From Karalla daura (Eukaryota > Chordata > Actinopteri > Chaetodontiformes > Leiognathidae): a stretch of DNA of 64,000 nt. Each line of letters starts with the position of its first letter. Within the stretch, counting starts at the first letter, position 1. The notes under the pieces are model-generated. The model was not told where the DNA came from. It did no database searches and saw only the letters and a list, made by a program, of their open reading frames with translations. Position numbers and translations under genes: made by a program. The DNA lies in contig CM055188.1 in assembly GCA_029224185.1 (NCBI GenBank), forward strand, positions 30,623,400 through 30,687,399. Reading direction: 5' to 3'. Positions 33,311 through 44,160 of this stretch are shown piece after piece.

Positions 33311-33612
33311 TAACAGCTTGGTTAGAATTGGGTTAAGAATGATTTAGAGGACTGCTGAGATGTGTAGGGACACACTGCTCTAGTTATGACTCGGAGTCAC
33401 CCTGGCTACAGTGCTGAAAAGAAACCTGTCGTTTATTTTCCTCAATTAGAGAGGAGTAGTATCTGGCTCTGGCGTTACACAGAGCCAGCCTGTAAGTCTT
33501 CAGACTATCTTTGCAGGTTAGAAAAATATTGTTTTTGGTCAAACGCCATTTCCTCTCTAACTTGCGTGCTAGCTGCTTTAGGTGGTGAGTTTCTGGCGTA
33601 TACCAGGGGGGC
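33200..33612 (-). pseudogene. LINE ORF2 linker before the reverse transcriptase
   Basis: Matches 41897-42480 nearly base for base (for example GCTCTAGTTATGACT, TGGCTCTGGCGTTACACAGA). It leads into RT block VPLKFKVEIIKPLLKKPSLD. Confidence 0.75.
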
Positions 33613-34264
33613 CATCTTGGGGCGTGGCATGAAGAGTCACGTGGTCGGCTCAGGAGCCGGCCGCGAGGGCAAAGGGTCGTAAAACGGAGAAACGCTTAGA
33701 CACAGTCACAGTCTGCGTTTTCAACAATCATACACGTATAAACGTAATCTAAAGAAAATGTACGCATCAACGTGTAGGTCCCTAAACACTTTGCGTTAGT
33801 TTCTGAGTCCAACTTTTGCCTCTTACGTGACCATGTGGTGTGGCGTTAGTTGGTTGGATCGGGTTCGCTGTGTCTCCGGGTGCTGCAGCGTTGCCTGTGC
33901 GGGGGTCCTGGTTCGGCGTGCCCGGCTGGGCTGCTGCCCGGCGTGCCTGGCGGCCCCTCTGTACGCTGCAGATTGGTGGACTGGTTTCAAATCTCGAGGG
34001 ACGAGTCAGCTGGCTGTTCTTGGCACGGGGCCAGTGGTCGGCTGCGTGCGCCTACCTCTGGGGAAAGGAGTGTTGGAGTCCCGTAGCAGCTCACATGTCC
34101 CTGCCATGCAGGGGATCATCTAAGCGGTGCCTGTGAGCCTTTGTTCTGCAGGGGTGGGGGTCAGCACGGGACAAAGGGCTTCTACTTTGTCCCTGGTAGA
34201 GGCCTGTGTGTTAGTGTATTGCTCCAATTTTCTGCTCATCTGCAGCCTATGTCTTGCAGCAATC
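33613..34264. other. Unidentified GC-rich segment replacing part of LINE ORF2
   Basis: It interrupts the LINE between endonuclease and linker. G+C- and CpG-rich around 33850-34100, with overlapping open frames of about 98 codons but no recognisable protein. No inverted or terminal repeats seen. It could be a LINE 5' region of another family or a captured host CpG segment. Confidence 0.35.
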
Positions 34265-34640
34265 CCAACAACATCGAGGGACATGGTAACTAATGTGGCT
34301 GAGAGGAGAGGTCTCATTTAGGCTAACATAGTCACCCTCACAAAGCCAAGTTTCTGTGAGACACAATATATCAATGTTCTCAAATTAATTCATTAAGAAG
34401 AATGGCTTTGGAAGACAGGGAGTGGATATTAAGTAATCCACATTTAATGCTCCTGTCCTGAGAGGTGACTGAGGAGCTGTTTTTTATGAGATTAAGGGTC
34501 ACTCCTCTGCTGTTAAATCTGGACAGTCGGGGGACAGACACAGTCTATATGGAGTTCTGTGTGGGTGACAGAGTTGTGACCAGGAGCCATAGGAGCAGTC
34601 TAACACACTCCTCTGTGCTTCCCTCTCCTCAGAGTCAGGG
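34265..34640 (-). pseudogene. LINE ORF2, start of the AP endonuclease domain
   Basis: Minus strand reads GLLNIHSLSSKAILLNELI, then NIDILCLTETWL and SHISYHVPR: the first endonuclease blocks (N, LTETWL with catalytic Glu). The reading diverges at about 34265 where a different sequence begins. Confidence 0.75.
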
Positions 34641-34654
34641 TGGGGGAGGACTAA

Positions 34655-35762
34655 TGTGGCGCACCCAAAATAAGTGACCACAGGTCTGCAGTTGCGTTGG
34701 TATTTAGTTAATAGTAGTTAGTTGTTAGTATTTTTATAAATATTTATTTATTACTATTATTACTTGAAGAATGGTCTCGTGCGGGGACACAAGTGTGTGA
34801 CACGGGGGAAGCGGGTGACACAGGAGAAGCGGTTGCGGCCGGGATGCTGAGGGGGCGGAGCCTCGCGCATCCCTCAGTCTCGGCGAATAAGCTGTCAACG
34901 GCAACCAGTGTCATCCCTTCGCTTTTCTCCACCTGTTTGCAGGTTAGTACGGAGTAACTCCAGTCTTTGCCTTAGTATATACTCCTCTAATCTAACCCCC
35001 ACTAATTATTATTCCTCTGAATTATTTTAACCGTTAGTATAAGAGTTATATTAGGCAGTTTGCCACTGTACAGAGCAGTTAGCCGTGGCTAACGGTCAGC
35101 AGCCGGCTAACGGCCGTCTGTTAGTGGACCGGATCACATTAATACTGTAGATATCTGCGCCTGAATATTTTGAGCTCCCTGGCACTGTTTAAACATGATC
35201 ATCTTACTAAATTAACATGTATAGATATTTTCACCCACTGGTTGTAGAAAATAGATATTTTAAGACGTTTGATGAGTGTAAATGATATAACAGTTATCTT
35301 ATGGTAATGAGTGTATATATATTAATCTATAAAATGAATGGTTTTCATCTCAATTACATTGATTGAGTACAGTAATGACTTTGACATAGAAATATGATCG
35401 TTTTATAAATAACTTGAGTGTTTTAGCAGTATTAAATCAGATTGTTATTGGTGTTAATTGTTATTTTGTACAATGATAAGAAGAATAATAACATTAAGTA
35501 TGAATGTTGAGAATGTGGTTTGTTATACAGCCAACAATCTATTTTTAAATATGTATGAGTTACATGAATGTAAACTTTTGATTGATGAACAACAGAAAGA
35601 AAAAGAAAGAAAGAGGAATATTTTATTGTGATTCTTTGTAAATAAAAGAGATGCAATCTCGGCGAATAAGCTACGGCAACCAGTGTCATCCCTTCGCTTT
35701 TCTCCACCTGTTTGCAGGTACTTAACATTTATTACAGTGGTACCACTCTTGGGACCCGTACT
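34655..35762 (+). repeat. Gypsy 5' LTR
   Basis: Begins TGTGGCGCACCCAAAATAAG. Contains TATATATATTAATCTATAAA near 35310 and the poly(A) signal AATAAA at about 35641. It has about 270 bp (34894-35163) not present in the 3' LTR, including a second copy of the text GGCAACCAGTGTCATCCCTT that also lies near its 3' end. Confidence 0.85.
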
Positions 35763-35768
35763 AAATGT

Positions 35769-35788
35769 TTGTGGGCTCGTCCGGGATC
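35769..35788 (+). other. Primer binding site, tRNA-Pro-like
   Basis: TTGTGGGCTCGTCCGGGATC lies a few bases after the 5' LTR. From memory the tRNA-Pro-type site is TGGGGGCTCGTCCGGGAT, so all but one base agree. Confidence 0.7.
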
Positions 35789-35887
35789 TCCTTCCATCAC
35801 CATCCATGGGGAAGCTGATCCAGTGATTCCAGAACCACGAGGCCACTGCGGGGCGGCGCAACGTGACTGCAACCAGGACGACAGCTG

Positions 35888-37616
35888 GTGGGTGTCCAAG
35901 GGGGCGAACGGATCTCGTTGGGAGTCTCCATTCTGCCAGAGGGAACTGCACTGCTGCGTCAGAAGCACGTCATGGCCACCGCACGCAAAGAACTCGTTTG
36001 GAGCATCACAAAGAACTTGTACAAACTCTCAGGTACCCAAGCATATCACCTTGCAAAAGACATTGCGACAGACAGTCAAGATGTCAACACACTAGAGTCT
36101 TCTGATGAAGAGGGATGTGTGGTGTACATTCTTAAGTACATGAAGTCTGACAGCTTGCAGAGTTCTGAAGATGAGGGTATGAGTCAGCTGTTGATTTTGA
36201 ATGATCTTGTGTGTAACCTGATTGCAAAGGGTGATTCAGTTGTTGTTGTAGCTAACGGTGTACCACAGATTGCAGACACGGTCACTGCCCCATCACCAGC
36301 AGTAGGTAGAACACATGCTGCACCTGATCTGCCATCTCCTACCCCCTATCCTCTGCTCTCCTCTCCTCCCCCAATCAGCCACCACCACTGCACTTCATGG
36401 CACACAACAACACACTACACCTGACCTGTCCTCTTCCAGCAATATGCAGTACACTGCCTTTCCGACCAGCACTGGCAGATACGTGCCTTATGCAGGCGAG
36501 CCAGCACTGCTTCCATCACCACACCACGTCCAGTCACATTCAGCCTCGGAGAGAATGGTCTCGTTAAAGGACTTCTCTTACCTCCAGCGGAGGGAGTTTA
36601 AGCACATGGGGGACAGATTGGGGACCACAGCTCTGACATCACATACAATAGCATTTGTAAACACATTGATGAGGGTGTCCAAGAGGGTTTCTCTGAGACA
36701 GAGGTGATCAGAGGGGTGCTGAAGATAGTCAAGCCTTGCATTTTTAAGGACATGCTCATCAACAAGGATGAACTTACTGTGAATGAGCTGAAGGGCTTCC
36801 TCAGGTCTCATCTCTGAGAAGGCTGGCACCGAACTGTTCCAGGAGCTAATGTGTGCTAAACAGAACGAACAAGAGTTTCCTCAGCAGTTTCTCTACCGCA
36901 TGATTGGGCTCAAACAGAAGATCCTTTTTCAGTCAAGGCAGGCAAGCGCAGACATCCACTATGATCCCAGAACCATCCAGGAGGTCTTTCTTCACACCAT
37001 TTACCAGGGCCTGGGATCAAAGCATTCAGACATTCGGCCGCGGCTCAGACCATTCCTCTCCAACACCCACATCACAGATGAGGAGATTCTCTGCCACGTT
37101 ATGAAAATCATCAGTGATGAGGAGGAGCATCAACGCAGACTTGGCCAGGGCCCTCGACAGAAGACAGCACATACACACAGTATTCAGAGGGGTAGAGTGG
37201 ACCGGCCAGCTGACAAGAGAGATAGCGAGTCCATACAACAGCTGAATGCAAAGGTGGAGGCTCTGGCCAACATGGTGGCAGCCTTGATGGACCAGCGGAC
37301 GGCAGTGTTGACGGAACCCCACTCAGGAACCTCTTTGCCTCACTTGCCAGCTCACCATCGGCCCCTCCCTGCCCCTCAGCCTCTCCAAACACCTCCTCCT
37401 ATAAGCCAGCCATCTGCTATGAAGAGAGGGAAAGCACCCATCTGCAACAGCTGCACACAACTAGGTCTACAGAGCTGTAGCCACTGCTTCGTGTGTGGAG
37501 ACACCGGGCATCGGGCGATTGGCTGTTTGCAGAGAGGGCAGCAGCAGGGAAACGGCAGTCGGTCTCTGTTGAGGGACAACCAGAGGCCAGCCCACAGCTA
37601 CAGTCCCAGCTACTGA
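35888..37616 (+). pseudogene. Gypsy gag with CCHC zinc knuckle, frameshifted
   Basis: First open part 35888-36424 (VMATARKELVWSITKNLYKL). The middle is split by frameshifts around 36600 and a stop near 36816. The last part, 36849-37616, reads QQFLYRMIGLKQKILFQSRQ, TIYQGLGSKHSDIRPRLRPF and ends with CFVCGDTGHRAIGC (C-X2-C-X4-H-X4-C) at about 37486-37527. Proline-rich linker before the knuckle. Confidence 0.78.
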
Positions 37617-37639
37617 TACCAAGGCGACAGCAGTTCAAG

Positions 37640-38149
37640 GTGAGTGAGCGAGAGAGAAGAGCTAAATATGTTCACTCACTGAGTAAATCAACACTACCCG
37701 AACACCCAAGTCACATTGTGCCACTGGTGGGTAGAAAGAGCCTGCTAAATTGCTTCATCAGTGGCTATGCCTCCACAGTTCTTTTTGACTCCGGATCACA
37801 AGTCAGCATCATTGACAGATCTTGGAAAAAGACATTCATTCCCAATAATCCACTGAGACTTTTGGAAGAGTTTCTTGACACTGGGGAAAGTTTAAACCTT
37901 CGTGCTGTAAACGGACAGTCTATTCCATATGACGGGTGGGTGGAGCTTACTGTCAACCTCCCAGGCAACGACGATCCCAGTCTCACCATGCAGGTCCCCT
38001 TCCTGGTCAGTCAACTGCCACTTCCCCAGCCTCTGCTCGGTGCCAACGTTCTGCAGGAGATGATCAACAGCCAGGCGTCCACTGCAGAAGCACAAGCCAT
38101 TGTTCTCAGTCTCCTGCGCAAAGCCCTTGGCGCGAGAAGAGCAGGCTGA
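37640..38149 (+). pseudogene. Gypsy aspartic protease region
   Basis: Reads FISGYASTVLFDSGSQVSII, with the catalytic DSG at about 37787-37795, and a downstream ANVLQEMI block corresponding to the protease C-terminal LLGAN/LG motif. Frame ends at 38149 where the next overlapping frame takes over. Confidence 0.75.
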
Positions 38150-38972
38150 TGCCATGGTCAACTTCATCCAAGCTACAGAACCATCAAGTTGCAGTATTGC
38201 CACTGTAAGAGTTGCCCGAGAAAACGTCATCGTTCCACCTGGAAAAACCAGGCATGTGCGATGTAGAGTGCCACCTGCCTTCGACATCACCAACCACCTC
38301 GTCCTGTGCGAACCAGCAGAAAACACCAACCTCGAACAGCTCAGTGTTGGAGAAGGCCTGCATGAGATTAGTCAAGGCAAATGGCCTTGCGTTAGTATTC
38401 CAGCCTCCAACCACACAAAACATGAGGTCATCCTGCCCAAAAGAACTCAACTAGGCTTCATCCAGCACGTGAAGGTTCTCGTGGCAGCCAAAGATGCCCA
38501 GCCAGCTGAACCAACACCTGGAACAGTGAGGGCTGAAGTGAACACTGTCACTGCTCCTAGTGCCACCCCTGCCAACTGTTGGCATCCGCCTGTTGACCTC
38601 AGCCACCTCAGCCCTGAACAGCAAGAGGTTCTTGGGAAAATGCTGTATGAGTCTGCCGTGTTTGCCCAAGATGGCACCGACATAGGGTGCATCCCGTCTC
38701 TCCAGATGTCAATCCGACTTAAACATGACATCTCTGTTCAGAGAGCTTGTGCGTCAGTCCCTAAGCCACTGTACAAGGAAGTCAAGGAATACATACAGGA
38801 GCTACTAGTGAAAGGATGGATTGTAAAGTCCCAGTCACCATATGCTGCACCGATTGTCTGTGTGAGGAAAAAGGATGGATCCCTTCATCTCTGTATTGAC
38901 TACAGACTCCTCAACAAAAAGACTGTTCCAGACCGGCACCCACTCCCACGCATCCAAGACCTAATTGACTAA
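38150..38972 (+). pseudogene. Gypsy reverse transcriptase, N-terminal part only
   Basis: Reads LKHDISVQRACASVPKPLYK, then GWIVKSQSPYAAPIVCVRKK DGSLHLCIDYRLLNKKTVPD and HPLPRIQDLID, where it stops. These are RT blocks 1-2. The catalytic YxDD block, RNase H and zinc-binding part of integrase are deleted at about 38970. Confidence 0.82.
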
Positions 38973-38975
38973 CTG

Positions 38976-39391
38976 ACAAGATCTTCAACGACTTCATTCC
39001 TCGATTCGGCTACCCAAGCAAGCTCCACCATGATCAAGGCCGGGAGTTCGAGAATGAGTTGTTCAAGACTCTTAGACAATTGGCTGGTGTCAGCCACTCC
39101 AGAACCTCCCCCTACCACCCACAAGGAAACCCTGCAGAGAGATTCAATCGAACCCTGCTACAGATGCTCCGCACACTTGAGGAGAAAGAGAAAGAAAGCT
39201 GGAAAGATCATCTGTCCCATGTCATCCATGCATACAACTGTACCAAGCATGAGGCGACCGGCTACTCTCCCCACTTCCTGTTGTACGGCCACCATCCACG
39301 CCTTCCTGTTGACCTCCTTTTTGGGTTGACTGTGGAGGGAGAGACAAGCACACCGAAAGGATTTGCTGAGAAGTGGAAAGAGAATGACTGA
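38976..39391 (+). pseudogene. Gypsy integrase, C-terminal half of the core
   Basis: Reads KIFNDFIPRFGYPSKLHHDQ G, RTSPYHPQGNPAERFNRTLL, then HAYNCTKHEATGYSPHFLLY G. Second catalytic Asp (HHDQG) and Glu (NPAERFNR) are kept about 34 residues apart. The first catalytic Asp lies in the deleted part. Followed by a GPY/F-like end and a stop at 39391. Confidence 0.82.
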
Positions 39392-39499
39392 ACCCCAGGC
39401 TCACGAGGAGCAGGTGATGCTTCAGGTCAGTGACCCAGCCAGAGACATGCAGAACCCTCGTCTCAGCCACACACTAGTGTCAGTGCTATAGACTCTCAG

Positions 39500-39830
39500 A
39501 TGATATATGTAACACACAGCCACAGCCATCGTCGTCTGTCTACTCTGTCCAGCCTACACTTCAACCCCTCCAGCCTACATCCCACTCTCTCCAGCCTCCA
39601 CTTTACTCTCAGGCTACATTCCACCCTATTCTCCCTATACTTCACTCGCTTCAGCCTGTGCCTCCCCTAATCCCACCTACACATCACAGTCTCCCGTCCA
39701 CACCTTACTCTGCCTAATCTACTCCTTATGTTGTCCAGCCCACCCCTTATTCAGCTCAACCCACACAAATGATTCCCTTTACTTACCTGTCATCCCCTTA
39801 CCTCATTCAATGCTATTGAACATGTGTGAT
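39500..39830 (+). other. Gypsy 3' non-coding stretch with Pro/Tyr-rich repeat reading
   Basis: Degenerate repeats of CCAGCCTACA-type text read as SVQPTLQPLQPTSHSLQPPL and STPYVVQPTPYSAQPTQM in one frame. The frame differs from that of integrase. Could be the remains of a proline-rich tail of the polyprotein. Confidence 0.35.
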
Positions 39831-39989
39831 CTTCTTACACTGACCTAGAGGTTTTGTTTAAGATGTTTGTTTTTTTTTCCTTTATATGATTATATATATG
39901 ATTGATATGAATTCCAGTGGGTCTTTGGTCTAGGGTGATTTCAGTAGTTAGTAGCAAGTGTCGGGAGCCACTTTTGTAGTTGGGGAGCA

Positions 39990-40815
39990 TGTGGCGCACC
40001 CAAAATAGGTGACCACAGGTCTGCAGTTGCATTGGTATTTAGTTAATAGTAGTTAGTTGTTAGTATTTTTATTAATATTTTATTGATTACTATTACTTGA
40101 AGAATGGTCTCGTGCCTATTAGGGACACAAGTGTGTGACACGGGGAAAGCGAGTGACACGGGAGAAGCGGTTGCGGCCGGGATGCTGAGGGGGCGGAGTC
40201 TCGCGCATCCCTCAGATGCAGTCTCGGCGAATAAGCTAATATTTTGAGCTCCCTGGCACTGTTTAAGCATGATCATCTTACTAAATTAACATGTATAGAT
40301 ATTTTCACCCACTGGTTGTAGAAAATAGATATTTTAAGACGTTTGAGTGTAAATGATATAACAGTTATCTTATGGTAATGAGTGTATATATATTAATCTA
40401 TAAAATGAATGGTTTTCATCTCAATTACATTGATTGAGTACAGTAATGACTTTGACATAGAAATATGATCGTTTTATAAATAACTTGAGTGTTTTAGCAG
40501 TATTAAATCAGATTGTTATTGGTGTTGTTATTTTGTACAATGATAAGAATAATAACATTAAGTATGAATGTTGAGTATGTGGTTTGTTATACAGCCAACA
40601 ATCTATTTTTAAATATGTATGAGTTACATGAATGTAAACTTTTGATTGATGAACAACAAAGAAAAAGAAAGGAATATTTTATTGTGATTGTTTGTAAATA
40701 AAAGATCTCGGCGAATAAGCTGTCAACGGCAACCAGTGTCATCCCTTCGCTTTTCTCCACCTGTTTGCAGGTACATAACATTTATTACTGTGGTGCCATT
40801 CTAGGGACCCGTAAT
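39990..40815 (+). repeat. Gypsy 3' LTR
   Basis: Begins TGTGGCGCACCCAAAATAGG directly after a purine-rich GTTGGGGAGCA (likely polypurine tract). Poly(A) signal AATAAA at about 40697. Ends GGGACCCGTAAT, followed by the ACTAA duplication. Confidence 0.85.
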
Positions 40816-40820
40816 ACTAA

Positions 40821-41681
40821 TGCTCTTCGCCAGGTTACTAGAGAGTTGGGCTGCTCCTTCCGACGTGGGGTGGATGCAGTCCCTCCTAATGAGACCAGGT
40901 CTACCCCAGAAAGTTTGCCAATTGTTTACAAAGCCCACGTCATTTGCGGGACACCACCTCGATAACCAGCGGCTAAATGATGATGTATGGCTAAACATGT
41001 CATCACTTGCCAGGTTGGGGAGGGGGCCGGAGAAAACTACGGTCTCCGACATGGTTTTGGCCATGGAACACACTGACTCCACACTAATTTTATTGACCTC
41101 CGTTTGACATAACCGCAGGTCATTAGCGCAGACGAGGATAATAATTCCACTATATTTGTGTTTAGCCTTAGCCAGCAGCTTTAATTTGGACTTGATGTCG
41201 CCCGCTCTGGCCCCCGGGATGCAGTCTATGGCCGCTGGACTCGCTAGCTTCACATTCCATAAGATGGAGTCGCCAATGACCAGAGATTTATCCTCGGCGG
41301 GTGTGTCGCCGAGCGGGGAGAACCTGTTGGAAGTGGGAAGCGTTAGGTGGGCCTCGGTGGACTTTGGCCGGGAGCTACGCTCCCTCTGACAGTCACCCAG
41401 CGTTCCTGGGTTCCCGGCTGCTCGGGAGAAGCTGGAGGGGAGCTAAGGGGAGCTAAGCTAAGCGGCTCCGCGGTGGCTAATGGGCGCTGGCTAACTATGG
41501 CTGATGGTTTTGCTTCCACAGTGCGGAGCCGGGCTTCCAAATCACTAAGCCTGGCCTCCAACCTCACCAATAAACTACAGTGCTTACACGTATCACCCTC
41601 GCTAAAGGAGGCAGGGGAATAGCTAAACATGTGGCACACTGAGCAGGAGAGAGGGACAGGAGAAGCAGAAGGGGAAGCCAT
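40821..41681 (-). pseudogene. LINE ORF1 protein with Cys/His motif, coiled coil and SGNH-esterase-like domain
   Basis: N-terminal frame (41681-41343) has CSVCHMFSYSPASFSEGDTC KHC, then a leucine-rich helix (LVRLEARLSDLEARLRTVEA). A second frame (41253 down) contains the esterase part. Just upstream it reads EDKSLVIGDSILWNVKLAS (SGNH block I, GDS), then IIILVCANDLRLC (block III, Asn) and RRDCIHPTSEG (block V, D..H). CR1/L2-type ORF1 proteins carry such esterase domains (family knowledge). A frame break near 41343-41253 separates the two parts. It ends at the Gypsy insertion. Confidence 0.78.
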
Positions 41682-41884
41682 TGCTAACCGGGCTAATGCT
41701 AGCAGTTAGCACTATGGGAGCAAGGATGATAGAAAGACACTAGGAGTGGCGAAGGAAGCGGGTCGGGGTGAGAGCAGGACCCCAAGAGGGTAGAGAGCTC
41801 GAGTGGCACACAGAGGGTAATTTAATTGTGGAAAAATCAAAGAAAAGACACAAAGGATAGGAGTCGGGATGGAGCAGAAACTGA

Positions 41885-42680
41885 GGCAGTGCTGAGGGTT
41901 TTGATAATTGCAACTTTGAACTTAAGAGGAACGTAACCTGTTGTTAGGGACATGTTGATGAGGTCAAGTAAAGAGGTGGCAATTAAAGGCAGCACCTTCC
42001 TTTAACAGCTTGATAGGAATTGGGTCAAGGATGATTTAGAGGAGGAGATGATAGTCAACTGATGCAGGTCAATGGGGTCAAATGAAGATAATGACCTGTC
42101 TATCCCCATCTGTAGCCTGAGTAGCTGCAACAGGGGGTAGATTAATTGCTGTAGATGCTAAGTGGTTCTTAATTGCTTGTCTAATCTTTATAATTTTGTT
42201 GAAGTAGTTCATTAAGTCGCCACTGCTGAGATGTGTAAGGACACACTGCTCTAGTTATGACTGAGTCAGCCTGGCTACAGTGCTGAACAGAAACCTGGGC
42301 TTATGCTTATTTTCCTCTATCAGAGAGGAGTACTATCTGGCTCTGGCGTTACACAGAGCCAGCCTGTAAGTCTTCAGACAATCTTTGCAGGTTCGAAAAA
42401 TATTGTTGTTTTTGGTCAAACGAGGTGCAAGCTGCTTTAGGTGGCGAGTTTCTGGCGTATACCAGGGGGCCCAACTTGGTCTGGAGGCAATCTTTTTAGT
42501 TAGGGGTGCAGCCGAGTCGAGAGTCTCGTGAAGGGAGATAACAAAGCTATCAGTAAGGTGACTCTGGGCTTTCGTGGCAGAGGTGATGTAGTACCAAGAG
42601 ACAAGGGAATAGCTTCCTTAAAGTTTGATAAGACACTGTCAGTCAAGTGTCTTGTGTATATACTGCTATTCTTTCTCACA
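41885..42680 (-). mobile_element. Second, partial copy of the same LINE (ORF2 linker region)
   Basis: Matches 33190-33612 and continues beyond it (TTGGTCTGGAGGCAATC..), covering only the part before the reverse transcriptase. Same orientation as the nested LINE but on the 5' side of its ORF1, so it is a separate insertion. Confidence 0.7.
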
Positions 42681-42689
42681 TGACTGGCT

Positions 42690-43487
42690 GGAAGGAAGTT
42701 GAAAGTGATTAAAGCGAATATGTATTCTCAGATAAAGGCTTTTGAGATCAAACTAGTTCTGCTCGTGCACCAGGTCAAAAAGCTCAAAGCTACTGCGGAG
42801 AAACCAGCTGTCCCTTTCCCAATCCAGAAGTGCAGGGATGCACTAGAAATGCTGCGGGGAGAGGTACGCCTGTTTCAGAACCCCTTTGCTGCAGACATAA
42901 ATGATGCTCCTCCGTCTCTCCAGTTCAAGCCAGTGGAGTTGCAAAATAGTGATCTTTAAGACGCATTCAAGCCTGAAGGTGTCATCACGTTCTATGCTGC
43001 ACTCCCAGAGGAAACCTACCCAAGCTTCTAACAGCATGCCATGAAGATGTCCACAGTCTTCAGCTCCACCTACATCTGTGAACAAACTTTTTCCTGCATG
43101 AAGCAAACCAAGAATCCAACAAGTAGCAGGCTCACAGGTGAACATTTGCATCAGACCTTGAGACTGGCAACCACTAGACTGCAACCGGATATTTAACTTC
43201 TCACAGTTCAGACAGACTATTAGGTAATCTACTGATTTTTAAAAATTACTGATTACTATTGCTATAAATGTGAAATCTGATTGATCTTTTCATTTGCTAC
43301 ACATATTTGTAAAATTACATTGCAGAGAAAATGGCACAATGCTATGCAACAATGTCTGCAGATGGTCATTTTTGTTTGGGTCATACAGTTCTATGTTATA
43401 GAGCCTACCCGACCCCAGCCCCGGCCCCCATCACAGCCAGGAGCGATAATGTGGCCCCCAGAGGAAAAGGTTTGGTGAACCCTGCTG
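42690..43487 (+). mobile_element. hAT element fragment, transposase C-terminus and right end
   Basis: 42699-42959 reads MYSQIKAFEIKLVLLVHQVK and NPFAADINDAPPSLQFKPVE. After a stop, STYICEQTFSCMKQTKNPTS S gives the C-terminal CE..FS.MK motif. A different family from the hAT at 28.7-31.3 kb. The end near 43450-43487 (CAGAGGAAAAGGTTTGGTGA) looks like a hAT terminal sequence. Confidence 0.7.
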
Positions 43488-43499
43488 CACAGTGTCTAC

Positions 43500-44160
43500 A
43501 CTACCTCAACTGTCCCGTCTTGCACGTTTTGTATATAAAAAAAATCTGATTCTTTCAAGATCCGAGGCCTGTAGAAGCTGGTGTCTTTCCTCCTCTTTCT
43601 GTACCTCTTCAGTTATAGCATTAAAAACCACATTACTGGTCTGGAACAAAGTTGGCAGGGGTGTTAAGTGAAACTGTCCTGAAGATGTTACAGAAAATTT
43701 CACCATGAATTTGTCGAAATGCTGACCAGTGTATGTTATGAGCATTTTGGGCATTTCCCTTCTTTTTACACTAGATGGGGCTGTTTTACTCAAAGGAACC
43801 TCTCTCAGTTGCTTTTGTTAATGTGTGTATGTGTGCGAGAGAAAAGGAGGAGAAACACATGGAGCTGTGATGTTAAGTCATATTCTCTAATAATTCTGCT
43901 CTTTGCTCCAGGGTTATAACGATAAAGCGCTGATATGACCGAGGATAAAAGGCGCGCAGTGCAGCCGAGCAAGGGAAATAAGAGGTACGCTGGTCGTGGC
44001 TGGAAAACCTCAGTCTGCCGATGCGGAATCCTCCACTGATTGGAAGTTTTTGACTGGATTCCTCCAATCAGAGGAAAAGCACTTGCCAGAAAAGCGTTGG
44101 CGTAACTGGCCACACAGTAGCTGAAATCAATCATTATTTTTCATCTATTAGACAACTGAA
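43500..44160. other. No assignable gene
   Basis: A 95-codon minus-strand frame (43506-43793) reads KMLITYTGQHFDKFMVKFSV TSSG; I do not recognise it. No splice-paired exons found. Confidence 0.3.

Larger units (their letters stand above)
34655..40815 (+). mobile_element. Ty3/Gypsy LTR retrotransposon, internally deleted
   Basis: LTRs at 34655-35762 and 39990-40815 and a tRNA-Pro-like primer site. Gag, protease, the first part of reverse transcriptase and the C-terminal half of integrase are present. The segment from RT block 3 through RNase H to the integrase catalytic-core start is missing. Flanked by ACTAA duplications (34650-34654, 40816-40820). Non-functional on its own. Confidence 0.88.
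31500..41880 (-). mobile_element. Nested locus: CR1/L2-like LINE split by Gypsy, by an unidentified segment and by a MITE
   Basis: Reading downwards on the minus strand: 5' region, ORF1 (41681-40821), Gypsy (40815-34655), ORF2 endonuclease start (about 34640-34265), an unrelated segment (34264-33613), pre-RT linker (33612-33200), reverse transcriptase with a MITE inside (33310-31708), 3' region to about 31500. ORF1 and ORF2 flank the Gypsy with a 5-bp duplication (ACTAA), so both sides belong to one LINE. Confidence 0.8.

Noticed and set aside
33827..34136. Two overlapping 98-codon frames in the CpG-rich segment
   Set aside because: Three plus frames are open at once, which points to GC-rich composition rather than coding.
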